17,492 nucleotides of DNA from JAPLLS01 sp041309145 (GTDB taxonomy: Bacteria > Omnitrophota > Gorgyraeia > Gygaellales > Profunditerraquicolaceae): NCBI GenBank assembly GCA_041309145.1, contig JBFZAG010000085.1, forward strand, positions 1 to 17,492. The letters are read 5' to 3'. Below the pieces are notes generated by a model, which saw only the letters and a program-made list of their open reading frames with translations, searched no databases and was not told where the DNA came from. A program made the translations under genes and the position numbers. Below are positions 1 to 6,010 of this stretch, piece after piece (position 1 is the first letter of the stretch; the number at the start of each line of letters is the position of its first letter).

Positions 1-591
1 GAAAGCGACGTCGAAAAATTCCGGATCCTGGCCCAGCAGTTTTTGCTCGGGTTAAAGCGGGCGGTCCTTTATCAGCACGTCCAGGAGATGGCCACTTTAG
101 ACGGTCTGACAAAAGTGTTCACCCGGGGGTACTGGTCCCAAAGATGCAAGGATGAATTGGAGCGTTCAACTAAATTCGGTTATCCTTTGAGCTGTTTGAT
201 GATCGACGTGGACAAATTCAAGGATCTCAACGACACTTACGGCCATTTGGTCGGCGACGCCATTCTGGCTGAGGTCTCCGCTATGATCAAGGAGAATATC
301 CGGCAGATCGATCTTCTGGGCAAATACGGAGGGGAAGAGTTCTCTTTGATCCTTACTGAGACGGATATACAGGGGGCGGTGTTCGTGGCTGAACGTATCC
401 GCCAGGCTGTGGAGGGCGCCTGCGTGAAAGCTTATGACGAAAGCCTGAAAGTTACCATCAGCATAGGCGTAGCTGTGTTTCCCGCTGATTCCCGGGATCT
501 TTTGAACTTGGTGGACAAAGCCGACCAGGCCTTATACCGGGCCAAAGAGACCGGGCGCAACCGGGTCTGCGTTTTTAAGAGCCAAGATTAA
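1..591 (+). CDS. Diguanylate cyclase (GGDEF domain), 5'-truncated by the window edge
   Basis: The reading frame is open from base 1, so the true start lies upstream; a TTG at 43 is unlikely to be the start. The first ~30 residues look like the end of a GAF-type sensor domain and its linker helix, and the rest is a full GGDEF domain that would make c-di-GMP from two GTP. Visible landmarks, counted from base 1: the metal- and guanine-binding stretch around N77-D78, the GHxxGD motif at 81-86, the active-site loop GGEEF at 110-114, and an RxxD inhibitory site (RQID, 101-104) at the usual spacing before it. D86 aligns with PleD Asp344, the residue that is Ser in Hypr enzymes making cyclic AMP-GMP, so this looks like an ordinary, product-inhibited c-di-GMP synthase. 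It ends 42 bases before the next gene. It shares the window with a riboswitch of the matching ligand family. Confidence 0.93.
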   Translation, partial: ESDVEKFRILAQQFLLGLKRAVLYQHVQEMATLDGLTKVFTRGYWSQRCKDELERSTKFGYPLSCLMIDVDKFKDLNDTYGHLVGDAILAEVSAMIKENIRQIDLLGKYGGEEFSLILTETDIQGAVFVAERIRQAVEGACVKAYDESLKVTISIGVAVFPADSRDLLNLVDKADQALYRAKETGRNRVCVFKSQD

Positions 592-594
592 TGC

Positions 595-623
595 TTGCTT
601 TTTAGGCGGGGTTAATATAAAAT
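595..623 (+). promoter_or_regulatory. Sigma-70-like promoter for the ROK kinase operon
   Basis: TTGCTT (595-600), a 17-base spacer and TAAAAT (618-623). Transcription would begin near 630, only about 4 bases before the ATG at 634, and no Shine-Dalgarno sequence precedes that ATG. The transcript may therefore be leaderless. The boxes are only moderately close to consensus. Confidence 0.5.
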
Positions 624-633
624 ACTTTTCATC

Positions 634-1569
634 ATGGGACATAATTATATTATCGGAATAGATCTGGGAGGGACAAACCTCAAAATCGGGCTTTTTGACC
701 AGAAATTCCGTTTTAAATCCAGAGCTTTGATTCCCACCGGCACTTTTTCCCGCCCCCAAACCCTGATCAACGGAATAACCGAAGCCATTTTCAGGATCAT
801 CAAGGACAATGATCTTAAGATCAGCGATATCCTGGGAGTCGGCCTTGGCCTGCCTGGGCCGATCGACGTGGAAAAGGGGCTGGTCCATTTTTTTCCCAAT
901 ATACCCGGCTGGTCGGATGTTTTTTTAGAGAAGATCCTGCGCAGGAAAACCGGGATCCCGGTATTTATCGACAATGACGCCAACCTGATGTGCCTGGCGG
1001 AATATAAACTTGGTTCGGCAAAAAAGGCCAAGAACGCGGTCTGCCTGACTTTAGGCACGGGAGTAGGCGGCGGTTTGATCATCGAAGGAAAGCTTTTCCG
1101 CGGATCGTCTTTTGCCGCAGGCGAGATCGGCCATATGCCGATCAACGAAAAAGGCCCGGCCTGCAATTGCGGAGGGATGGCCTGTCTGGAATCCTATATC
1201 GGTAACCGTAGAATAGCTTCCCGGGTCAGGAAGGTCTTTAAAAAAGACATCCCTCTGGAAGAGCTCAGCAGGCTGTCCGGAAAGAATAATGAACGGGCGA
1301 TCAGGATCTGGGAGGAAGTCGGATCCAGGCTGGGTCTGGCCCTTGTCGGAGTAGTCAACCTTTTGAACCCCGACCGGATCGTGATCGGCGGAGGGGTGGC
1401 TAACGCGGGCAGGGTCCTGTTCGCCAAGGTCGAAAAGACTATAAGCGACCGGGCGATGTCCGTTCAGGCTAAAAAAGTAAAAATTCTTAAAGCTAAGCTG
1501 GGCAACGACGCTGGTATGCTCGGCGCGGCATTGCTGGTCAAAGATCAAACCAAAGGTGGCCGAAAATGA
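634..1569 (+). CDS. ROK family sugar kinase (glucokinase-like)
   Basis: A 311-residue cytoplasmic kinase of the ROK family, which phosphorylates glucose or a related hexose or N-acyl-hexosamine with ATP. The N-terminal phosphate-binding loop DLGGTNLKIG, the catalytic Asp in the NDAN motif (D115), and the sugar-binding ExGH motif (E164-H167) are all present. H167 with C177, C179 and C184 (CNCGGMACLE) forms the family's structural zinc site. A second nucleotide-binding glycine-rich stretch lies near residues 250-260. There is no N-terminal helix-turn-helix, so it is an enzyme rather than a ROK repressor. The start is fixed by the phosphate loop beginning nine residues in. The gene overlaps the transaldolase start by 4 bases (ATGA), so the two are co-translated and probably feed sugar phosphates into the pentose phosphate route. 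The exact substrate cannot be read from sequence. Confidence 0.93.
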   Translation: MGHNYIIGIDLGGTNLKIGLFDQKFRFKSRALIPTGTFSRPQTLINGITEAIFRIIKDNDLKISDILGVGLGLPGPIDVEKGLVHFFPNIPGWSDVFLEKILRRKTGIPVFIDNDANLMCLAEYKLGSAKKAKNAVCLTLGTGVGGGLIIEGKLFRGSSFAAGEIGHMPINEKGPACNCGGMACLESYIGNRRIASRVRKVFKKDIPLEELSRLSGKNNERAIRIWEEVGSRLGLALVGVVNLLNPDRIVIGGGVANAGRVLFAKVEKTISDRAMSVQAKKVKILKAKLGNDAGMLGAALLVKDQTKGGRK

Positions 1570-2210
1570 AGATTTTTATCGATACCGCGAACGTTAAAGA
1601 GATAAAAGATGCCTTGAGCCTGGGGGTCATAGACGGGGTGACCACTAATCCCAGCCTGATCGCCAAGGAGAACCGTCCGGCCCTGGATATTTTAAAAGAG
1701 ATCTGCGCGGTCGTCAGCGGGCCGGTCAGCGCCGAAGTCATCGCTTTGGAGTCCAGGGCGATGGTAGCCGAGGCCAGGGAACTGGCTGGTATCGCCTCCA
1801 ACATCGTGGTCAAAATACCTTTAGTTAAAGAGGGGCTTAAGGCGGTAAAGGTCTTATCCGCGGACAAGATCAAGACCAACGTCACTTTGTGCTTCAGTCC
1901 CAACCAGGCTCTTTTAGCGGCCAAGGCCGGAGCGGATTTTATTTCGCCGTTCATCGGAAGGCTCGACGATATTTCCCAGGTGGGGATGGACCTGATCAGG
2001 GATATCCGTAAGATCTATTCTAATTACGGCTTCAAGACCGAGATCATCGTGGCCTCGGTGCGCAATCCCACCCATGTGCTGGATGCGGCTTTGATCGGCG
2101 CGGATATCGCGACCGTCCCGTTTTCAGTGATCGAGCAGCTGATCAAGCATCCGCTGACCGACATCGGCGTGCAGCGGTTCCTGGAAGATTATAAAAAGAT
2201 ACCTAAATAA
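1566..2210 (+). CDS. tal: Transaldolase, short TalC/MipB type
   Basis: 214 residues, the length of the small class of transaldolases and fructose-6-phosphate aldolases. This enzyme moves a dihydroxyacetone unit between sugar phosphates in the non-oxidative pentose phosphate pathway, through a Schiff base on a lysine. The N-terminus has the family signature FIDTANVKEI and the TTNPSL motif near residue 26. The Schiff-base lysine is K83 in the VKIPL strand. The segment NVTLCFSPNQA followed by SPFIGRLDD is of the transaldolase kind; true fructose-6-phosphate aldolases have a different sequence there, so transaldolase is preferred. It is translationally coupled to the ROK kinase upstream (4-base overlap) and lies 6 bases before lptD. 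Confidence 0.93.
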   Translation: MKIFIDTANVKEIKDALSLGVIDGVTTNPSLIAKENRPALDILKEICAVVSGPVSAEVIALESRAMVAEARELAGIASNIVVKIPLVKEGLKAVKVLSADKIKTNVTLCFSPNQALLAAKAGADFISPFIGRLDDISQVGMDLIRDIRKIYSNYGFKTEIIVASVRNPTHVLDAALIGADIATVPFSVIEQLIKHPLTDIGVQRFLEDYKKIPK

Positions 2211-2216
2211 CAGACA

Positions 2217-4397
2217 ATGAAAAAGAGCTTTTTTTTGCTGTTCCAGATAAGTTTGTGCCTGGTATCCCTGGGGACGGTTTGGGCCGACTCTCCGGAAATA
2301 GCCAAGGTGGCTGTCGACCAGCCGGTGATCGTCAACGGAGATACCGTAGAATATTTTACCGAGAACAAGGAAGTCCAGGCCAGCGGCAAGGTGGTGGTTG
2401 ATTACCAGGGGACGATATTGCGCTGCGATAAATTGACCGTCAACACCCAGACCAAAGACGCGGTAGCCGAAGGCAATGTGCGTATCGAAGACCCTAAAGG
2501 CGCGATGGAGGGGCAGAAGATAATCTATAATTTCAACACCAAAGTTTGCCTGATCGAAAACGCCAGTTTTACTTCTCCGCCCTATTTCGGCCAGGCCGAA
2601 AGTCTGAAAAAGCTCAGCGAAAATCATTTCTCCGCGCAGGACGGCCACGCCACTACCTGCGATCTTGACCGGCCGCATTTCCGTTTGCGCTCCAAAAAGA
2701 TCGAGATGTATCCCGGCAATAAGATCCAAGCCAGAAAGAATTCGCTTTATTTGGGACAGCTGCCGGTATTTTATCTGCCCTATTTAAGCCAGAGCCTTAA
2801 AGACCGGAATATGATCATTCAGTTAGTTCCCGGATACAGCAAAAGCTGGGGGCCGTCTTTACTTTCCTCTTACCGGTACAATCTTACCGACAGGATAAAC
2901 AGCAGGCTCTATCTGGATTACCGGCAGCGGTTGGGCTTTGCCGAAGGGGCGGGATTAAACTTCTCGGGAACGCAGTTCGGCAGCGGAGACCTCAAGTTCT
3001 ATTATACCCAGGAGCGTTCTCAGGAGTTTAACGAGGAAAACCCGGCTGAATTCGAGAGATACTTTGCCCGTTTCCGGCATAAGTGGAATATCGACCCCAA
3101 GACCACGCTGGTCAATGAGTATCACAAGATCACCGATTCCAAGCGCGCTATTTACGGAAGCGAATACAATCTGCTTAAAGATTACTTCCCCCGGGAATAC
3201 GAGAAAGACACTCAGCCGGTCAGCTATTCTTTGCTCTCGCATTCATTTTCCCAGTCCAGCGCCAGTCTTATCGTCCAGAAAAGGATCAACCGCTGGTATG
3301 ACGCTCCCCAGCTGGAAAAGCTGCCCGAATTAAACTACAACCTGCCCAGCCTTCAGCTGGGGGAATTGCCGCTTTATTTCGACCATACCAGCCAGGCCGC
3401 CGCTTATGAAATGAAACATAAAGTCCCGGCGGATCCGGACGCGGATTACCAGTCCAGCCGCCTGGACACCTTTAATAAGCTGTCTCTGCCGGTCAAATTT
3501 TCTTTCGTCGATCTTACCCCGTTCGCGGCCACCCGGGAAACTTTTTACGATAAGGACGTTAACGGAGCGTCAATTCCCGTTCGAACGGTCTTTTACACCG
3601 GCACCGAAGCCAGCACCAAGTTCTACCGGATATACGATGTCAACACCGACGCGCTTAACTTGAACATTGACAAGCTAAGGCATATCATCACCCCGAAAAT
3701 AAGTTATAACTATAACCCTCAGCCGACAATTGACAGCGATCGCCTTAAACAAATGGACAGCGTAGACGCCATCGGGCTGAGCAATTCCGCGGAGCTGGAG
3801 CTTTCCAATAAACTGCAGACTAAAAGGAACCAGCAAACCGTGGATCTGGCTAATTTCATCGTCAGCACGACGTATATTTTCTATAATGCCGACCCGCTGA
3901 CCAAAGAAAAGAATGTTAAAGATCTCGGGAATTATTTTTTTAAGCTGGAGATGTTCCCTTATTCCTGGCTGTCAATTTATTCCGACGCGGAATATAACCG
4001 CAAATACGATTATTTCAACACTTTAAATTACGATCTCGGTTTTCATGTCGCTAAAGAGCGCGCGCTGTTTTTAGGCCAGAGGATCCAGAAGGGCGGAGGC
4101 AATGAGATCACTTTAGGCAGCGACTGGCGGCTTAACCCGAAATGGAAATTGCATTTATACGAACGTTATCAAAGCGCTGACCGGCCTTTACTGCGCCAGG
4201 GGCTGGTCAAACAGGAATACGGTTTTACCCGAGATCTTCATTGCTGGCTGCTCGATCTTAATTATACTATTGAGAAAGAGCACGGACGGACGATCTGGTG
4301 TATTTTCCGCTTAAAAGCCTTCCCCGAAGTCTCCGTAGATTTCAGTCAGAATTACAGCGTCCCTAAGCTGGGCTCCAATTACATTTACCGCCAATAG
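2217..4397 (+). CDS. lptD: LPS-assembly protein LptD (OstA), outer-membrane barrel
   Basis: A 726-residue outer-membrane protein that delivers lipopolysaccharide to the cell surface. Residues 1-23 are a Sec signal peptide with likely cleavage after VWA. Residues ~35-130 form the OstA/LptA-like beta-jellyroll (pattern VSGKVVVDYQG-type strands, then EGNVRIED), followed by the CD...PHFRLRSKKIEM signature at ~148-162 and PVFYLPYL near 182-189 that lead into the barrel. The remainder has alternating aromatic and polar strands typical of the LptD C-terminal barrel, and it ends in an aromatic-containing strand. Mature cysteines are C70, C111, C148, C676 and C695. The E. coli arrangement of two adjacent C-terminal cysteines is absent, so disulfide pairing must differ. 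It is slightly shorter than E. coli LptD (784). It is last in the ROK-tal-lptD run, and its presence shows a diderm with LPS. Confidence 0.93.
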   Translation: MKKSFFLLFQISLCLVSLGTVWADSPEIAKVAVDQPVIVNGDTVEYFTENKEVQASGKVVVDYQGTILRCDKLTVNTQTKDAVAEGNVRIEDPKGAMEGQKIIYNFNTKVCLIENASFTSPPYFGQAESLKKLSENHFSAQDGHATTCDLDRPHFRLRSKKIEMYPGNKIQARKNSLYLGQLPVFYLPYLSQSLKDRNMIIQLVPGYSKSWGPSLLSSYRYNLTDRINSRLYLDYRQRLGFAEGAGLNFSGTQFGSGDLKFYYTQERSQEFNEENPAEFERYFARFRHKWNIDPKTTLVNEYHKITDSKRAIYGSEYNLLKDYFPREYEKDTQPVSYSLLSHSFSQSSASLIVQKRINRWYDAPQLEKLPELNYNLPSLQLGELPLYFDHTSQAAAYEMKHKVPADPDADYQSSRLDTFNKLSLPVKFSFVDLTPFAATRETFYDKDVNGASIPVRTVFYTGTEASTKFYRIYDVNTDALNLNIDKLRHIITPKISYNYNPQPTIDSDRLKQMDSVDAIGLSNSAELELSNKLQTKRNQQTVDLANFIVSTTYIFYNADPLTKEKNVKDLGNYFFKLEMFPYSWLSIYSDAEYNRKYDYFNTLNYDLGFHVAKERALFLGQRIQKGGGNEITLGSDWRLNPKWKLHLYERYQSADRPLLRQGLVKQEYGFTRDLHCWLLDLNYTIEKEHGRTIWCIFRLKAFPEVSVDFSQNYSVPKLGSNYIYRQ

Positions 4398-4472
4398 AAA
4401 ATAGGGGACGGTTCCTATTTTTTTTCGTGCGGGAAAACCGCGTCCTGAAAAATAGGAACCGTCCCCTATTTT
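4398..4472. repeat. Palindromic repeat element 1 (GGGGACGGTTCC family), possible bidirectional terminator
   Basis: Two perfect 25-base inverted arms (4398-4422 and 4448-4472) surround a 25-base loop that itself holds a small GCGG/CCGC hairpin (4429-4441). Each arm has the core GGGGACGGTTCC flanked by A/T runs. The left arm begins directly after the lptD stop codon. The 3' end of either strand reads CCCCTATTTTT, so the structure could end transcription in both directions. The same core recurs at 14046-14070. From memory, near-identical palindromes are scattered through genomes of several uncultured and deltaproteobacterial lineages, often with IS200-like Y1 transposases, as in REP/RAYT systems; no transposase lies in this window. 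Confidence 0.85.
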
Positions 4473-4525
4473 TGAGGAAGGTTTTCCGTTTTTCTTTACT
4501 ATATTGAATTAAATTCATATTTTAG

Positions 4526-4554
4526 TTGAAAACAAGTTTGAATTGTGTTATAAT
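4526..4554 (+). promoter_or_regulatory. Upstream sigma-70 promoter of the pilin regulatory region
   Basis: TTGAAA (4526-4531), a 17-base spacer, and a perfect TATAAT (4549-4554). It would start a transcript near 4561, about 100 bases upstream of the aptamer. It sits in an A/T-rich stretch, so a chance match is possible. The promoter at 4618-4646 is closer to the riboswitch. Confidence 0.55.
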
Positions 4555-4617
4555 TTAATAGAAGTGATCCTTTAAAATGATATGAACTGAGTATAAAATG
4601 TAGAATAAATATCGTCT

Positions 4618-4646
4618 TTGACAAGTGGTTCTTTGTCAGGTATACT
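4618..4646 (+). promoter_or_regulatory. Consensus sigma-70 promoter driving the riboswitch leader
   Basis: A perfect TTGACA (4618-4623), a 17-base spacer and TATACT (4641-4646) place the start site near 4653, just before the aptamer. An inverted repeat TGACAA / TTGTCA (4619-4624, 4633-4638) overlaps the -35 box and spacer and could be an operator, though nothing shows which protein would bind. Confidence 0.75.
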
Positions 4647-4657
4647 TATACTAACAG

Positions 4658-4805
4658 AGTTTAACCTACTGATACTAGCAAACCAGGAGTAATCCTGGGA
4701 CGCAAAGCCAAAGGGGCCTAATGAGAGGCATGCAGGCGCAAAAGATCGCGCGCCGGTGTTACCTGCCTGCGCAGAGGTCAGCCTAGCCGCCAAAGAGGGT
4801 AAACT
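4658..4805 (+). ncRNA. GEMM-I (c-di-GMP-I class) riboswitch with the GEMM-Ib (A20) signature
   Basis: The first hairpin is unmistakable. CAAACC (4679-4684) leads into a 6-bp stem (4683-4688 / 4693-4698) capped by the GNRA tetraloop GTAA, then GGGACGCAAAGCC (4697-4709) and the tetraloop receptor GGCCTAA (4715-4721). Spacing to the ligand-intercalating adenine (Vc2 A47 = 4704) equals that of the Vibrio Vc2 aptamer, so position 20 falls at 4677 without gaps and is A. Known GEMM-Ib members with A20 in Geobacter sense cyclic AMP-GMP; with G20 they sense c-di-GMP. The second arm is long (4726-4768 region, with GGCGC/GCGCC and GCAGGC/GCCTGC stems) and returns through GGTCAGCC (4776-4783). A weak closing stem can be drawn between 4658-4666 and 4798-4805. 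The final strand departs from the usual GGGTTGCC consensus, so the exact 3' limit is uncertain. It lies between a consensus promoter and a terminator, upstream of the pilin gene. Confidence 0.88.
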
Positions 4806-4812
4806 TCAAGAT

Positions 4813-4842
4813 AACCTTGAGGTCCGCCTCAAGGTTTTTTTT
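4813..4842 (+). terminator. Intrinsic terminator of the riboswitch expression platform
   Basis: A perfect 10-bp stem (4813-4822 / 4827-4836) with a TCCG loop is followed by a run of eight T (4835-4842). It lies directly after the aptamer and about 220 bases before the pilin gene. Bases 4804-4810 (CTTCAAG) can instead pair with 4816-4822 (CTTGAGG), one pair being G-U, around a 5-base loop. That would take the 5' arm of the terminator, giving a candidate antiterminator. Confidence 0.88.
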
Positions 4843-4895
4843 CTGCTCTTTTCTTATGTTTCTAAATATAAACACCGGCCGCCTCGAAATTTCGC

Positions 4896-4924
4896 TTGAC
4901 AAAAAGCAAAGGAGGTGGTATAAA
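4896..4924 (+). promoter_or_regulatory. Second consensus sigma-70 promoter, downstream of the riboswitch terminator
   Basis: A perfect TTGACA (4896-4901), a 17-base spacer and TATAAA (4919-4924). Transcription would start near 4931 and give a leader of about 130 bases that lacks the aptamer and terminator. A 10-base palindrome CGAAATTTCG (4885-4894) lies just before the -35 box. No sigma-54 type -24/-12 element was seen, although pilin genes in many bacteria use one. Confidence 0.7.
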
Positions 4925-5060
4925 AAAAACAAGGTGACCGTGTTTTTTTAGAAGCCTCTTAGAGCTTTAATGAGTGAGTTCAGTATTCATCCGATTATAA
5001 ACTAAGGGGTTAAGAGAAAAGCAGCGCGTCAATCTAACCTTAGAAAGGGGGGCAACAAAA

Positions 5061-5510
5061 ATGAATAGAAAAGGCTTTACTCTCGTAGAAATCATGATCG
5101 TTGTGGCCATCATCGCTCTTTTGGCAGCTATAGCTATACCTAACTTGTTAAGAGCAAGGTTGGCTGCAAACGAATCAGCAGCTATCGCGGCTTTGAAAAC
5201 AGTCGCTTCAGCGGCGCACACTTACAGGGCCTCAAATCCCGGTTATCCTTCAGTCCTGGCAGATCTTTATACGGGTTTGACTCCTCCGTATATTGACAGC
5301 ATTCTGTCTAGCGGAACCAAGCAAGGCTACACTTTCAGCTTGACCGGTACCAATGCTGACGGCAACGGTAATTTCCAGGGGTTTGACGCGGATGCGGTCC
5401 CGGTAACAGTGGGAACTACCGGAAACAGGCGTTTCTTCGTCGACACATCAGGGGTTATCCGGTATAATGCTACTGCTGCTGCAACTGTAACCAGCGACCC
5501 GCTTGACTAG
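5061..5510 (+). CDS. pilA: Type IV major pilin (PilA/PulG-like prepilin)
   Basis: 149 residues with a classic class III signal: a 5-residue leader ending KG, then FTLVE, with cleavage after G5 and Glu at mature position 5, followed by a hydrophobic helix to about residue 28 that forms the pilus core. The helix continues through ANESAAIAALKTVASAA into a Gly/Thr/Asp-rich globular half with a small beta domain. There is no cysteine anywhere, so the C-terminal disulfide loop of Pseudomonas and Neisseria pilins is absent. This short helix-plus-small-domain layout is common in Geobacter and many uncultured phyla. A strong Shine-Dalgarno run (AAAGGGGGG, 5044-5052) fixes the ATG. It follows the GEMM-I riboswitch and has its own terminator, so it is a separately controlled, probably highly expressed unit. 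It could instead be a pseudopilin, but the nearby pilMNOPQ set favours type IV pili. Confidence 0.92.
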   Translation: MNRKGFTLVEIMIVVAIIALLAAIAIPNLLRARLAANESAAIAALKTVASAAHTYRASNPGYPSVLADLYTGLTPPYIDSILSSGTKQGYTFSLTGTNADGNGNFQGFDADAVPVTVGTTGNRRFFVDTSGVIRYNATAAATVTSDPLD

Positions 5511-5532
5511 TATCTGGTGAAGTTTTTAATAA
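5503..5532 (+). promoter_or_regulatory. Possible promoter for the minor-pilin genes, overlapping the pilin stop
   Basis: TTGACT (5503-5508), an 18-base spacer and TAATAA (5527-5532). It would start transcripts near 5540, inside the left arm of the pilin terminator, so those transcripts would not carry the full terminator stem. It would explain how the minor pilin genes escape termination. The -10 box is weak and the region is A/T-rich. Confidence 0.3.
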
Positions 5533-5570
5533 TAAATACCCGCACCTATTTATAGGTGCGGGTATTTATT
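5531..5570 (+). terminator. Strong terminator after the major pilin
   Basis: An 18-bp perfect stem (5531-5548 / 5553-5570) with a TTTA loop. Its G+C core CCCGCACC/GGTGCGGG is flanked by A- and T-rich outer arms. It lies 20 bases after the pilin stop and 17 bases before the next gene. Such a barrier would keep pilin mRNA far above that of the minor pilins. Confidence 0.9.
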
Positions 5571-5587
5571 TAACGAAAGCTGAAACT

Positions 5588-6004
5588 ATGGGAAACAAAA
5601 ATGCCCGGAGTTTTGTGGTGATCATGATCGTGATCGCTATGGCGGCTTTGGTGTTGCGGATCGCGATAGTGCAGTTCTTCAACATAAGAATCTCCCAGAA
5701 CGAAGCCGGCGCCGTAGAAACTCTGAAATTGATCTCCACCGCGATCGAGAATTACGCCAAAGACCATTCCGGGGTTTTTCCGGTAAGCCTGGCGGCTTTG
5801 GTCGAGAGCTCTCCGGCTTACATCGGAAAAGAATATGCCAGCCTCGCTGAAGAGAAGGGCTATAATTTTAACTGTCTTCGGCTGGAGACTTCGGGGTATA
5901 CCTGCAGCGCCAGCCCCTCGCGCTGTAACTACAGCGGAAGGAAAAATTTTATTATTACCACCGGGCAGGCAATGACTGCCGAAGTTTGCGCCAATAAAGA
6001 GTAA
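5588..6004 (+). CDS. Degenerate pilin paralogue without a prepilin peptidase site
   Basis: 138 residues. The first half lines up with the major pilin just upstream: the shared IMIV stretch at residues 12-15, then RIAI, NEAGAVETLKLIS against the pilin's NESAAIAALKTVA, then a Y..D/N..GV/GYP segment and the VSLAAL/SVLADL turn. The cleavage site is gone. G(-1) is A6, F(+1) is R7 and the invariant E5 is V11, so PilD processing and normal assembly are not expected. Residues ~9-31 would remain as a membrane anchor with the domain outside the inner membrane. The C-terminal half has four cysteines while the neighbouring pilin has none. It ends 6 bases before the PilV-like gene, so it is part of the minor pilin run. 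Its role is unknown; a decoy, an assembly modulator or an uncleaved base component are possibilities. Its frame is intact, so it does not look like a pseudogene. Confidence 0.82.
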   Translation: MGNKNARSFVVIMIVIAMAALVLRIAIVQFFNIRISQNEAGAVETLKLISTAIENYAKDHSGVFPVSLAALVESSPAYIGKEYASLAEEKGYNFNCLRLETSGYTCSASPSRCNYSGRKNFIITTGQAMTAEVCANKE

Positions 6005-6010
6005 GAGAAC

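Noticed and set aside
645..1166. Long minus-strand open frame opposite the ROK kinase
   Set aside because: A shadow of a well-supported coding gene; its translation has no recognisable domain. The same holds for the other minus-strand frames, for example 10997-11662 and 12949-13554.
1566..2210. Fructose-6-phosphate aldolase (FSA)
   Set aside because: The NVTLCFSPNQA and SPFIGRLDD segments are of the transaldolase type, not the FSA type.
3064..3333. Plus-strand open frame of 89 codons inside lptD
   Set aside because: It lies in another frame of a clear lptD gene and has no domain or ribosome site.
4572..4793. Minus-strand open frame of 73 codons across the riboswitch
   Set aside because: It runs antisense through the conserved aptamer, has no ribosome site and no family resemblance.
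4843..5060. Sigma-54 promoter before the pilin gene
   Set aside because: No GG-N10-GC pair with the usual TGGCAC/TTGC context was found; consensus sigma-70 boxes are present instead.
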